A DNA stretch of 64,000 bases from Corythucha ciliata (lineage: Eukaryota; Arthropoda; Insecta; Hemiptera; Tingidae): the NCBI GenBank assembly GCA_038030265.1, contig CM075939.1, positions 14,551,253-14,615,252 of the forward strand, in the 5' to 3' direction. This document shows positions 37,146 through 48,383 of the stretch, in pieces. The stretch's first letter is position 1; each line of letters opens with the position of its first letter. Both the position numbers and the translations under genes were made by a program. The notes under the pieces are model-generated. The model was not told the origin of the DNA and ran no database searches. It saw only the letters and a program-made list of their open reading frames with translations.

Positions 37146-37845
37146 AAGTTGGACGAGTCGATAATTCACGGGAAGATTCCATCGAATTTGTCTATTTTCC
37201 ACCCCGCGTTATTGTCTTCACAAAAAAGACCCGCAAAACATTGCTGTACGGCCGGTGGAGATTCCTTTCGACTCCGCCTCCAGATGGTGCAGGTGCAGGT
37301 CTATCGAGGGGCGAGGGGGCTTTTGAAAAGACTAGGAAGATCAGTAGTAGTGTTTAATAGTGAAAAATTGGTGCAGACTTGCAGATTTATGTTCCAGCCA
37401 TGGGATGGGGAGGGGGGAGGCATGCAATGGAGGTAAAATAAAAACCACTTGTGGGACGGTAAAACGTCATTCGAGGGGATATTTCTAATAAATACGAACA
37501 GGTAGGAGGTGGAAAATTGCTTTAAAAATATTGTCACGGCTTCATCGTCTCTTTTAAAGTGATTGTTGCAGCGAAACAGCAGGAAAAAACGTCCATCGCA
37601 TTAGTGTCAATGCGATAAAAAACTGAGTGAATTGAAACTGTTCCTATTGCACTCCCCACAACGTCTTAAACGGACTTTGAAAAATGTACTCAGGTGGTGT
37701 TCCATAAAATACTGTAATGTGGAAGGTAGTAACAGCGGCTCAACTTAGTTTTTTCACCCCGTACAGACCCGCACTATCAATGAAGTGTGTAGGTTTTTAA
37801 AACATGAGGATAGGCAACGAAACGCACGACTGAGCGAGTCGTGAG
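37146..37845. other. intergenic, no gene recognised
   Basis: Short frames only; none has recognisable protein features. Confidence 0.35.
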
Positions 37846-37849
37846 GGCG

Positions 37850-38175
37850 GGGCTATTTCAAAGTCCAAACGCGGATTTGTTAGTAGAGATTCTACTAGAG
37901 AACCCAATTTTCAATTCAATAACCAATTTCGGACTAAGCTGCTTTAAAAAACCCCTAATTAACTGGTTTGGTCCAGTAAAACCCAAATTTCACCGATCTG
38001 GCACGCCAGAAACCAACTTAGTGAGTTTTGCTCGCCCGAAAAGCCGTTTCACTGCATCAGAAATAAAAATTTCACGCTGTTCACTCATTTAAAAAGCAAT
38101 TTCGTGGCACTGGGTCATTCGAATAACCGATTTCACTAATTTTAGCTCTTTCAGCACCAAAATTTCGCTGATCTG
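37850..38175 (+). repeat. family-2 units, reverse orientation
   Basis: Units such as AAACCCAAATTTCACCGATCTGGC and AATTTTAGCTCTTTCA recur about every 30-33 bp. They read as the reverse complement of the family-2 units in the Aquarius intron. Confidence 0.55.
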
Positions 38176-38300
38176 GCACTTCTGGTCCTCCGGGACAGCG
38201 CGAAGATCATGATTTCATTAACGGTGCAATTGAGGAAACACAAAAATACCGTAAAAATGTTTCGCCTTCGTAGCTTGAGTGCGTAAGGATTCGTATACAG

Positions 38301-38466
38301 ACGGCGCAAGGATTTCCCGTACACGCCAACTTTACCGGCTGATCACCGCCAGACTTTGACCTGACTGCGCAACTTCAACAGATGTGTGGTGACTTCAACC
38401 GAAGTCAGGTCCACACGCTACAGCCGGCCGGTGAGGTTGTCCTGTGCGGGAAATCCTCACCGTGTG
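38301..38466. mobile_element. fold-back MITE interrupted at its right end
   Basis: The left part (AAGGATTTCCCGTACA...AACTTTACCGGC) is complementary to the right part (GCCGGTGAGGTTGTCC...GGGAAATCCTCACCG), and an inner pair GACCTGACT / AGTCAGGTC also folds. The right arm appears to continue beyond the insertion at 38467-41880: joining 38466 to 41889 extends the match to the left flank (GTATACAG versus GTGTACAG). Confidence 0.65.
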
Positions 38467-41400
38467 CAGTAACGTACCGTTGAAATAAAGAGAGTTTTAC
38501 GTTTTATTGCGTTGATTCGCGCGTTGCCAACTGAAATTTTGCTTTTTCGGCCAAGTCAACTTCAAAATTCCAGCCAGAAATCCGTCGAAATGTACTCCAT
38601 TCCGTTAAAAAAATATATACAAAAAACCTCAAGTGAGTAATGATTAGTATAGCGAGCTGAGGAGACTCCTGAAAAGCTTAAAGATGAAAAAAATAGGACT
38701 TTTTAGGTTTTGTGTTCAAGAATTTATGAACGATATTCCGAGAAAAGCGCTCATGCGAGAATAAAATTAAGAAACATTGGTAAATTCACGGTTTATGGTG
38801 GCCATTTTACGGCTAAAATGTATAAAAACCGCTAATGCATGTAAGTTCGTGGCTAAAATTGACGAAAAGCGGTAATTGATTACCAACATTTTAATAAGAA
38901 AACAATAGTTCATTCGAGGCAAAAATGGAGATGAACACTGATTCACAGAAACAAAAATTCGAGAAATAATGCCAATTTGCGGTTTCTGGAGGCAACACGT
39001 CGTGCCTATTTGCACAGCAGCACAAATTCATGGGTAGAATTCATTAAATCGCTGCTAAGCCCGGGAAAAAGGGCTGACTCGGGCCTAAGATGAAGAAGAA
39101 AGGCTAATTTTGTGGCTAAAATTGATAAAATGCGTTAATTCACTGCTACAATTAAGGGAAAAAACGCTAGGTGAATAACGCTAATTCACGGGTAAAATTC
39201 AGATAAAGCGCTAAATTGACGTCTAATTTTGTAAGGCAACTGCACACATGACTAAAATAGAGATAAATAGCTGATTCGAACATCGCTAATTCGAGGATAG
39301 AACCGAAAAGAGGCCCTAATTCGCGGCTAAAAAATATGAAAAGAGCTCATTTACAGCTGAAATTGAAAAAATCGCTAACTCAGCGGCTTAAATTCGGGAA
39401 AAACTGTTTATCACGAGCTAAAATTAAGAAAAATTGCGTATTCGCTAGGTAATAAAATAATTGTAAATAAGGGCTGATTTGCGGCTTTAAATGGGAATAT
39501 CGCTAATTCGCGGAAAAAATTGAGAATTACTCTGATCTGCGGAAAAAATTGGGAATTACTCAGATCTGCAGCTAAAATTGATAAAAGGGGCCCGAAACAA
39601 ATGCGGATAAGCGCTTTTTGTCTACCTTATTCGCGAATTTACGCCTTTTTTTCCTTTTTCGCTGTGAAATATCAGGTTTTCTCAAATGTATCAATGAATT
39701 ATTAACGTATTTTCTATATTTCAGCCATGAATTTAGCGCTTTTTCTCAATATTTTATTAGCGTTTTGAGCTCATTTAGCGATTTTATTCTCATTTTTCGC
39801 ACTTGAAGTAACGCTTTTTCTCCATTTTAGTCACAAAATTGCCTTGAGAAAACACGAATTGGCGTTTCTATCAATATTAGCTGAGCGATTCATCGCTGCT
39901 TTTCCCCAACTTTTCTGATTATTATCCTCCTTTTTTTTGCTTTTTGCTACGAATTAGCGCTTTTCCACTATTTTAGCAACGAATATGAGAAGAATTTAAA
40001 ACTTTTTGCCATATACTTGCCCCAAGATTAGAAAATAGGCGTATCTTCTCAATGTCAGCCTCTTATAAAGGGATCATATTGAACTTGGGGCAGCGCATTA
40101 TCTCTATATTTTAGCAGTGATTTATTGTATTTTTCTCGATTGTAACGGCAAATGAGCGTCAATTCTCATCATTAGCCGCGAATCAACGCTTTAAAAACAA
40201 AAAATCTCAGTATATTAGTAAAATTTTAGTCACAAAGTCACCTTGAGAAACCACGAATTGGCTTTTTTTTTTTCGATATTAGCTGTGCCCGCTGAGCGAT
40301 TCATCGCTAATTTTTCTATATTTTATAGCCGTGAATTATCGCTTTTTCATGCAGAAGCCGTCAATTGGTGTTATCAACATTTTATGAGCGATTTTATTTG
40401 CGTTTTTCTCAATTTTAGCAATTTATTTGCATTTTTTGCACATTATCCGCTGAACAGAGTTTTTTCTTTATACTTATCTGCAAATTAGCGATTTGTCTCG
40501 CTTTTAGCCACGAATTGACGTTTTTCCCAATTTTAGCTGCAAATAAGTCATTTGTCTCAATTTTACTCATGAATTAGCCATTTTTTTCCCAATTTTTACC
40601 ATGGATTAGCGCTTTTTCTCCATTTTAGACACAAAGTTGCCTTCAGAAGCCTCGAATTATTGGTGTTCTCTACACTTTTGCCGCGAATTGGGTTTTTCCT
40701 GAATTTTAGCCGTGAGTTGGTGCAATTTTTTCGATGTTTGCTATTTATTTGGGGTTTTCTACTCCTCATCCGTGATTCTGTGAATCAACTCTTTTTCTTA
40801 ATTCATCCACTAATTAGCGATTTTTCTCAATTTTACCAACGAATTAGCGTATTTCCCTGTTTTAACTCACCGATTAGCACCGTCCCTCAATTTTAGCCGC
40901 GAGCTCACGGTTTCCCAAGCCGTAAATACAAATTTGTTTCTCAATTTTACCCGTGAATTAGCTATTTAATTCAATTTGTTCCATGAATTAGCGCTTTTCC
41001 TCAAGTTGTACAACAATTACAACAAAGTCACCATCAGAGTGATTTGCGATTTCTCAGTTTTAGTCGTGTATTACAGATTTTTTCACATGTGTCCTTTTAT
41101 ACGCGTTTTTCTACCCATCATCCGCAAATTAGCGCATCTTCTTAAATAATCTGCTAATTAGCGATTTTTCTCATTTTTAGCCATGAATTACCGTTTTTTT
41201 TTAATGTGTTATCCGCCGATTAGAACTTTCTCTTAATTTTAGCCGCAAATTAATGTTTTTTCAAGTTTAAACGCTAATTAGTGGTTTTGTCACAATATAC
41301 TTGAGGATTAGCTATTTCTTCAATTTGTGTCACGAATAAGAGCTTTTTTTTATTTTAGCCATAATGTTGCCCTCAGAAACCACGAATAGGGGTTTTGTTC

Positions 41401-41880
41401 ATTTTAGCCTCGAATTGGCGTTTTTCTCTTCTTTTTTTTAGCCGTGAATTAGTGATTTTCTTGTGCACTTTATCCGTGATTTGGAGATTTTTCTTAATTT
41501 ATCCGTTAATTATAAGAGATTTTTCTCAATTTTAGCTACGAATTGGCGTTTTTCTTCATATTACCTCTAGCTGTACCGCACTGGCTAGCTGGCGGATGGC
41601 AATTCGGTTTGGTTTGATTCCCACCCCCTCCTCCACCTTCCATAGGTGTGCTCCCATAGGTGTGGGTCGGGCCTTCTCAAGGGCACCACTGATTCGCGGC
41701 TAAAATGGAGAAAAACGCTGATTTGCGGCTAAAATTGAGAAAACGCCAATTCATTGCTTATATTGAGAAGAAGTTAAACTTTAATGCTACGTAAAAGATA
41801 TAATTATTTCTTGATTTAGAGTCTAAAGGGCCTCATAGAGATTTCTGTCCCGGGCCCGATGGCCCACCAGCCCACCACTG
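38467..41880. mobile_element. second hAT-like non-autonomous element with a fold-back array
   Basis: ACCGTGTG occurs immediately outside both ends (38459-38466 and 41881-41888), a perfect 8-bp target-site duplication. The element begins CAGTAACGTACCG and ends CCCACCACTG, again CAG...CTG termini, though the inverted termini match only over the first four bases. Interior: left subterminal block 38467-38620, family-1 R array, family-1 F array, a short R patch and a GC-rich subterminal block (CCCGGGCCCGATGGCCC). No transposase. Insertion is supported independently by the interrupted MITE at its left border. Confidence 0.75.
38730..41775. repeat. family-1 array: R (38730-39590), F (39600-41560), short R (41690-41775)
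   Basis: The flip at about 39600 is abrupt. In the F half a longer phrase recurs (ACAAAGTTGCCTTCAGAAGCC, ACAAAGTCACCTTGAGAAACC, AATGTTGCCCTCAGAAACC) near 39835, 40230, 40630, 41030 and 41355, giving a higher-order period of roughly 400 bp. The R half has the complementary phrase (TTTCTGGAGGCAAC, near 38983). Confidence 0.85.
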
Positions 41881-42301
41881 ACCGTGTGTACAGTCGTAGA
41901 GGGCCTTGTTTTTTGGGTGGGAGCTGAGAGGGGTGCTTTTTTCACGCCATATGGTCGTAAATTAGCCTATTTTTGGCACATACGTCGGTCGCCGTGGGAG
42001 TGCTGAGAGAAACTTTGTTGTGCGGCCTAGTTCGGCAATTGAAACGTTGTTGAACGCACCATGAGCCCCACATGTATTAGCTGCCGTTTTTGCTACACCC
42101 ATACCAAGCAGTTTAATTCATCAAACCGGCCTTTTGGCTTCCGACGTAGGTTTTTAATGTTTTGATAATAACGTCTGGGATTGTTTTAGAGTCTAGCAAG
42201 ACGACTTTTAAGGATTTTGTGAGCTTAATTTTGCGTTTTTAAAGTGCAGTAGAGACACTGTTGTTGTTAAACGTGCCTAAAAGTTATCGCCACCCTTCAA
42301 C

Positions 42302-43479
42302 ATGTCGTATATGTTAAGCCATTTACACAATGGATGGCAAGTAGATCAAGCCATTCTATCTGAAGAGGACCGAGTTGTGGTGAGTCTTGTATTTATCATT
42401 TTTCTGTTTAACAAAAGGAAGAATATCGAGAACCTATGTTAACAAGTGTAGGCAAAGGTATCACGATAGCCCCTGGACGTTGTTCACGAGTTGTCCATTC
42501 CCAGACTGTCCTCGATCTCTAAAACTCGCAGTGGTACGGCTGTTCTGTGGAATGAGATGCCTCCAAATAACAGGGTTGGATCGTCAGCGCATTACTCCCC
42601 CACGGGGGCCCTTTCGGCTCATCATCAATACTCTCTTCATTGTGGTCACCTTGACTCCTATATGGGTGGCCTTGACTCCTGTACGGTGACCTATGGTGGA
42701 ACTTGACTCCTTTATGCTCAACTTGCCTCCTTTACGGTCAACTTGACTCCTTCGTGGAATTTCACTATCCACCCACGCTAGCCCACAACCCCATGGACTT
42801 GTTTGAAGCCCTAAATATGATCCCCCCCCCCGCCACTGAAGCCGCGTTACGACAGCAAATAGACGTGACAGGAGCGTGTCGCGATGGCGATTTTACACTT
42901 TCTTGACCCACTCGAAAAGATGCCGGGGATTGTCATTATGAGGACGATTGGAAGCGCGGTTCCCAATGTTCCCATAACCTAACATGCCAACAAAATTCCC
43001 CGAATACCAACCAATCCAAAAATGTTTCCCGCTTCATTCGATTTCACCTCTCTGCCCCTCCAGGTCATTCGATTTGGACACGACTGGGATCCAACGTGCA
43101 TGAAAATGGACGAAGTTCTCTATTCAATCGCTGAAAAAGTCAAAAATTTCGCCGTCATCTACCTCGTCGACATCACCAAAGTCCCTGACTTCAATAAAAT
43201 GTACGAATTGTACGATCCATGCACCGTGATGTTCTTCTTTAGAAACAAGCACATTATGATCGATTTGGGTAAGTCCTCTCTCATCACTCCATCTCTCTCG
43301 CTCTCTTAAAAAGTTCCCCGTTGGTGGTTATAGGTACTGGTAATAATAATAAAATTAACTGGGCGTTGGAGGATAAACAGGAAATGATTGACATCATTGA
43401 GACGGTGTACAGGGGAGCTCGAAAAGGGCGAGGTCTAGTCGTATCACCCAAAGACTATTCCACTAAATACAGATATTAA
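42302..43479 (+). CDS. Txnl4a: Txnl4a/Dim1, U5 snRNP thioredoxin-like protein
   Basis: Three exons: 42302-42379, 43064-43268, 43334-43479, with GTGAGT and GTAAGT donors and CAG/TAG acceptors, totalling 429 bases, i.e. 142 residues plus stop, exactly the family length. The sequence is almost invariant with animal and yeast Dim1: start MSY.L.HLHNGWQVDQAI, RFGHDWDPTCMKMDE, IYLVDITKVPDFNKMYELYDP, FFFRNKHIMIDLGTGNNNKI and the C terminus SPKDYSTKYRY. The protein has a thioredoxin fold and is a structural component of the U5 and U4/U6.U5 snRNPs, needed for spliceosome activation in the nucleus. The frame 43022-43309 covers only exon 2. It converges with the CoA-transferase gene on the minus strand. 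Confidence 0.98.
42645..42755 (+). repeat. minisatellite in Txnl4a intron 1 (CTTGACTCCT units)
   Basis: Five to six units of ~19-25 bp, each with CTTGACTCCT or CTTGCCTCCT followed by a variable TATGG/TACGGT segment, lie in the 684-bp first intron. Confidence 0.8.
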
Positions 43480-43499
43480 TCCCATTGGACGACTTCGAA

Positions 43500-43505
43500 T
43501 TTATT
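43500..43505 (-). promoter_or_regulatory. possible polyadenylation signal for the CoA-transferase gene
   Basis: AATAAA on the minus strand, 323 bases beyond the stop at 43828 and only 21 bases past the Txnl4a stop on the other strand. If used, the two transcripts overlap at their 3' ends by roughly 200 bases. Confidence 0.4.
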
Positions 43506-43657
43506 TATATGACTGAAAACATAGGTTTTACGTAATTTATAAAATTCCCTAAATTTTTGTACATAATACCTTGCTAAATTACATGCGAAGTGTAAATTTA
43601 CAGTCAAATTATTGCTATTTTTCTCCCTTGGCTCGCTATAGCGGGAAGAATAATAGC

Positions 43658-43663
43658 AATAAA
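43658..43663 (+). promoter_or_regulatory. polyadenylation signal for Txnl4a
   Basis: AATAAA 179 bases past the Txnl4a stop, followed by a G/T-rich stretch (near 43675-43700). Confidence 0.5.
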
Positions 43664-43827
43664 GGTAAATGCGGGGAAAGTGGTTGTGAAAGGGGGTTGA
43701 TGGGAAGGGGGAAAGGCCACTCATTTGTTTGTAATTACTAATTACACTTGGGCAGAAGTTACTTTTTACTGGGTCCTTTTTTATATTTTGTTGGTTTTTT
43801 TTCAATTTTGTTCACGTTTTTTTTTCA

Positions 43828-46800
43828 TTACGGCACTGGCATAGTTTTGAGTCGCTCAAAAGCCGCCTTCTCCAGCGTTTCACGGTGGTCCGGATGTGCG
43901 ATTTGAATGAGGGCGTAAGCTCGCTGACGTAGAGTTTTACCGAACAGGTTGGCGATTCCATGCTCGGTGACGACATAGTGAACGTGGGCACGAGTCGTTA
44001 CGACGCCGGCTCCTGGATAGGTGGAAAGAGGGGGGGGGGGAGTTTGAGCGTTTTCGTACAATTTTTTGACGGGACAAAATCGCCTCCTTGCTAACCTTGT
44101 TTTAAAAATGGCACTATTTTCGAGTCTTTAGTTTTGTTGTTGATCGATTGAAGGGCGATAATTGGTTTGCCTTTGCCGTCTAAACCTTCGGCCGCGCCTC
44201 GAATGAAATCAACTTGTCCTCCGAATCCTTTAAATTTAGTTTTAATTAAAAATAGTGTGTAGTGGGAGGGGTTGAAAATACGCACCGCTGTACATGCGAG
44301 TTCCTATCGAGTCCGAACACACTTGACCAGTCAAATCAACTTCAATCGCCGAATTCACAGCCGTCATTTTGGGGTGTTGTCGAATTATGGCTGTGCTGTT
44401 CGTGTAGTTCACCTCTTTCATCACTTCAAAACGTGAAAAATTAGGCGAAACCCCAACATTTTCCAAGTGGCGAATACTTACAAACCATCGGATTGTCGTT
44501 GATAAAGTCGTAAGTCCTTTGAGTACCGATCAAGAAGGAAGACACGATTTTACCCCGATGAATCGGCTTCATGTGATTAGTAATGACGCCCTTTTCGACC
44601 AAATTAATAACACCCTCGGCGAACATCTCGGTGTGAACACCGAGATCTTTGTAGCCATCGAGGCAGCTGAGCACGGCGTCCGGTATGCTACCAATGCCGA
44701 GCTGAAGCGTCGCGCCGTCTTCGACTAAATTCTCGCCGATGTGACGTCCAATGGCCTCCTCTTCTTTTGACGGTGGACTTCCACCGTGGGCAGGCAGTGG
44801 AGCGTTCACTTTGACCGCATAGTCAAAGTGGGACGAGTGAACGATGCCGTCACCGAATGTGCGGGGCATTTGGTCGTTAACTTGAGCTAAAATTTACGAG
44901 GGCAAATGTTAGAAATTAGTGAATGAATGGCGTCGTTTTGGCATAAGAAGACGACTGTACCAATAATGACTTTAGCGTGGGTCATCGCTGCGCGCACGCA
45001 GTCGACGCTCGTTCCCAGGCTGCAGAAGCCATGTTTATCAGGAGGCGAAACCTACCAAGAACAATTTTATTAAATTAATTAATAAACAAATGAAAGCCAC
45101 TCATTAAGGCCTCGAGAACTGTTGGCCCATCCCGTAATTCACCCCTTCGTCACCACAATAGAGTTCAAGTTTCCCTTAAGAACCACGGAAATCAAACCGG
45201 ATTTGATCAGTCCATCTAAAAATATAATATCTTCCAAATCGCTTAACCAATCGTTTTCAAATTTTACGGTGTACATCTAGAGATGAAGACACAACTTTTG
45301 AGCCATCACTCGTCCAGATCTGTCGAGAGAAAAGTGGACGACGGACGGACGACAGACGCCATACTTAAAATCGAGATTTAGGCCTTTTCGGGGTCCAGGA
45401 ACACCAGGAATCTGGTGTCAGCTAAAAATTTTTTTTTTTTTTGCCATTACCAAACTTCCTTCCCTACGGGAACATGGAAGTAACCAGTTATATTTAATGC
45501 CTCAACCACACACTCGGCCCCACAAACTGGAAAGGAGCGGGTCTATGAACGGTTTCAAAGAAAAAATCCCCCAACGTCCCGTTTTGGACGAGTCTCTAGG
45601 CCACTTTAGGACCGAAAACCCGGATATTGTGTGGCGGAATTGACAGATTCCAGACTCAGTGAGGTTATAAAAAGCCAAAGTTCACGTTTTTTCGATCTCT
45701 TTGCGGATTCCTTGACCGAATATTCATTTTCGGAGCCCAAAATTCCGCACCGTCTCAAGTTAGCACGGGAGATGGCGTTGGCACTCTTCCCGGATGATCC
45801 TTATGCTTATGACCGGCAGCCATAAGCCGAAGGTCATACCCCCCCCCCCCAAAGTAGCCAATCACAAATGGGCGAATCAACGTCATCCAGGCCCGATAGG
45901 ACTTAAACACAGCGAGAGCACCACTTGTCCCCGTGTGACGTTGTGCCTAGGCCACGAAGCGGGTGACACCTGCAAGACTCCCTGATCCGTAAGACCAGCC
46001 GGGCATAACTGGAAATGTGATGTGGACCACCACGTGAGAATAAGCTTTTTGACAGGTCGGAAGGGGGGGGGAGGCTTCACCCACTGGGCGGCAGAAGACC
46101 CGTACAGGACAAGAGGACAAAATGGATGCTTTTCACGGGGCACCACTCGAAGAAGAACCGAACCAGCCGACTACAGCCTTTCCCCATTCAGTCAATAACC
46201 ATCCCCCCTCCTCAACCTTCAGAGTGTGGCCCTGCGTGCTGTTTGGTTATCAAGCACCAGGCGTCTCGTTACCATCCAATCCCTAACAAGTCGATCCCCA
46301 CGCTTCAAGGCCTACAAGATTCACAAGGGCACCTACGGGGGACGGGGAAGGGGCTGAGCATCCCAGTGGCTGCAGCGCCTCTGGCACGCGCTGGACCGCA
46401 ATAGCAATATAGCCAACAAAAAAACAATTTAGTCCGGAACTAAGTTTCCGCTATTTAGACCTGAGAAAGTGACCATTGCCATCAAACGAACTCAAATATC
46501 GGCCTTGAAACTGGAAAATTCTACGTAATTCCGAGGCCAAATTTGAATATCAGCACCCAAAAAAATAAACAAAAATGGTGTGTAGTGAGGGGGGGGGGAT
46601 TGTCTGCATGACAATTTTGGGGCCATTCCTGATCTCACGATGTCCCCAATGGACGCCTGAGCTTCGAGATGCAGAGCTGAGGTAACTGGCCCCAAGATGC
46701 TCCTAAGTGATAGGTAAAAGGACCGTGAATTTTGACTAGGACCCCAGAGCAGTACTCTGGGCATCCCGAGCCGTGGCCCAGGAGGGGGGGGGGTGAGTCT

Positions 46801-48383
46801 GAGCATCCTGGCGATCCACAGAGAAGGCCGGGGCAACAGCAATCTTTACAATGAATCGTCCAGTCAAGAGCCACCGTTGACCGAAACCAGTAGCCCCCTT
46901 CCCTACCAACCCAACCCCCTTGTGAAGGTCCCAAGCCACCGGCCAGAGGCCCTAGCCAGCCGCTAACGAGGACAGACGCCCCTGCGGCTTTTGAACTAAA
47001 GCAACGCTGGAGTCCATAGCTCCGCCTTTCATTTCCTTTCAACATACAAATGTCCTTTCGTCCTCCCCCTTCACCCCTCTCATCCAACACAACAACACAA
47101 CGCGCAAACTATTTGATCTGCCAGTTGTATTACTCAAGATTAGATATAAAAATAATTATTATATCATTTGAATTCAAATCCCTGAAATCTAGTTTTCAAG
47201 GCATTCCACTATATTGTGAGGAAGGATCATTTTATTTTCCGTTCTAAAAAAAGAATGTACCGCCCTTCCCCCTCACAGCATTGCAAGTGAGTTATTTATT
47301 TGCACGAAAACGCCTAGCGTGGCATTGAACATTTTGTGGACACACAATGATGAATAGTTGAGGGGGGGGGGAGTATTCTCAAAATTAAAGGCACGAAAAT
47401 TTGCGACCTTGCTTTTTTTGTGGTTTTGCTTACTATGTGCCTACTTTTTAAACTTCTTCGATATGACATTTTTTAAGCGTTATTTATCGCATTAGTGTTG
47501 CTAATTCTGACAGCGACCATAAATTAAAACGATTATTAGATAGTTTGACCTCTTTAAAGGGGTCAGAGCTTGGAACGCCAGTGTAAACGTAGTTTTCAAA
47601 AAATGGTTTTTATCTTTTATGGGTTTAGCGATTGAAAATATAAACAATGCGTCGTATCAGCGACGACCACCCCCCTCCCAACAATCTTTCACTGTCTCCT
47701 CTATTGAGGGGCAAATCTTTGTACAAACGAACAAATATAATTTGATTTGTGTGCTACTTACATGGACTATGGCAACGTCGGGCTTGATAATACCCCGGTG
47801 GAACAGTAGTGGGATGTCCTGGAGGAAGATGGGCGTCGAGTCGCCGCGGCCGTCGCGGACGGCAGCTCGTACGTTCCCAGCCATGAAGACGGAATTTGAG
47901 CGGAAAATGCCTAAAAATTGCGATAGTTGTTTAAAGAAAAGCGTCGGTAATCAGATAAGAGGGATGAGAGGGGTGTGACTCTTACCATCGTACTCCGGAT
48001 TGCAGTACACGCCCGGCCCTTCCGTGTGCATATGTACCACTTGGACGTCTTTCAAACAATTTTTAAGGCCGTGCTCGGCCATGGCGTTAGCCATGACAAC
48101 CGGAGTGGCGGCCGCGCCGCTCAGGAACACGGTGTCGCCTGTGAAATTTTCATGAGCATCGTGTCGAAATTAGGCTTGATGGGGGGGGGGGGTTAGTACC
48201 CGATTTGATGATGCACACGGCCTTTTCAGGTGACACCCATTCCGGTTCGCGGTTCAACGGCTGAGCAATTTCTTTAGAGTAGCCGAAATACGAGCGTGAG
48301 GACGTCAGCAACGAAGGCCATCCTCGAGACGCCTGCGATCGTGCTATTGACCGCAGGAGAGTTCTTAACTTGAGACCGGTCAT
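43828..48383 (-). CDS. acetyl-CoA hydrolase / 4-hydroxybutyrate CoA-transferase-like, mitochondrial
   Basis: Eight exons (minus): 48383-48200, 48138-47986, 47910-47762, 45051-44961, 44886-44482, 44423-44286, 44227-44096, 44012-43828. All junction phases agree, giving 478 residues, normal for the family. The first ~45 residues are rich in R, S and L and poor in acids, a likely mitochondrial targeting peptide. Family landmarks: SGAAATPV, VHMHTEGPG, FRSNSVFMAGNVR, VSPPDKHGFCSLGTSVD, GIGSIPDAVL (about 256), HTEMFAEG with the likely catalytic Glu at about 279, DLTGQVCSDSIGTRMYSG, GFGGQVDFIRGAA and TEHGIANLFGKTLRQRA. Class I CoA-transferases form a glutamyl-CoA intermediate; members move CoA between acetate and other acyl groups or hydrolyse acetyl-CoA. 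The exact substrate cannot be read from sequence. Intron 3 (45052-47761) is 2.7 kb, the others are short. Confidence 0.95.
45052..47761 (-). other. intron 3 of the CoA-transferase gene
   Basis: A 2.7-kb intron with phase 0 ends. It contains a dispersed-repeat copy (45338-45480) and five runs of nine or more C on the sense strand or G on the other (45840, 46063, 46591, 46786, 47362). Short frames inside it show no protein family and are not called. Confidence 0.6.
45338..45480 (+). repeat. dispersed repeat, copy 1
   Basis: Shares with 50174-50308 the ordered motifs CGGAC.ACAGAC, AGGCCTTTT, GG.CC.GGAACAC, G.TGTC.GCT.AAA, a T-run, GCCAT(T/C)ACCAA, TTCCTTCCCTAC and GGGAACA.GGAA, in the same orientation. 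Probably the end region of a DNA transposon. Confidence 0.65.

Noticed and set aside
6565..41560. A CRISPR-like pattern of short repeats with spacers
   Set aside because: Units are adjacent, degenerate and vary in every copy; there are no constant repeats with unique spacers, no cas genes, and the surrounding genes are eukaryotic.
45631..45825. A 64-residue open frame beginning MAELTDSRLSEV
   Set aside because: It reads as protein-like at first glance, but it lies antisense within the CoA-transferase intron, has no splice-supported extension and no recognised family.
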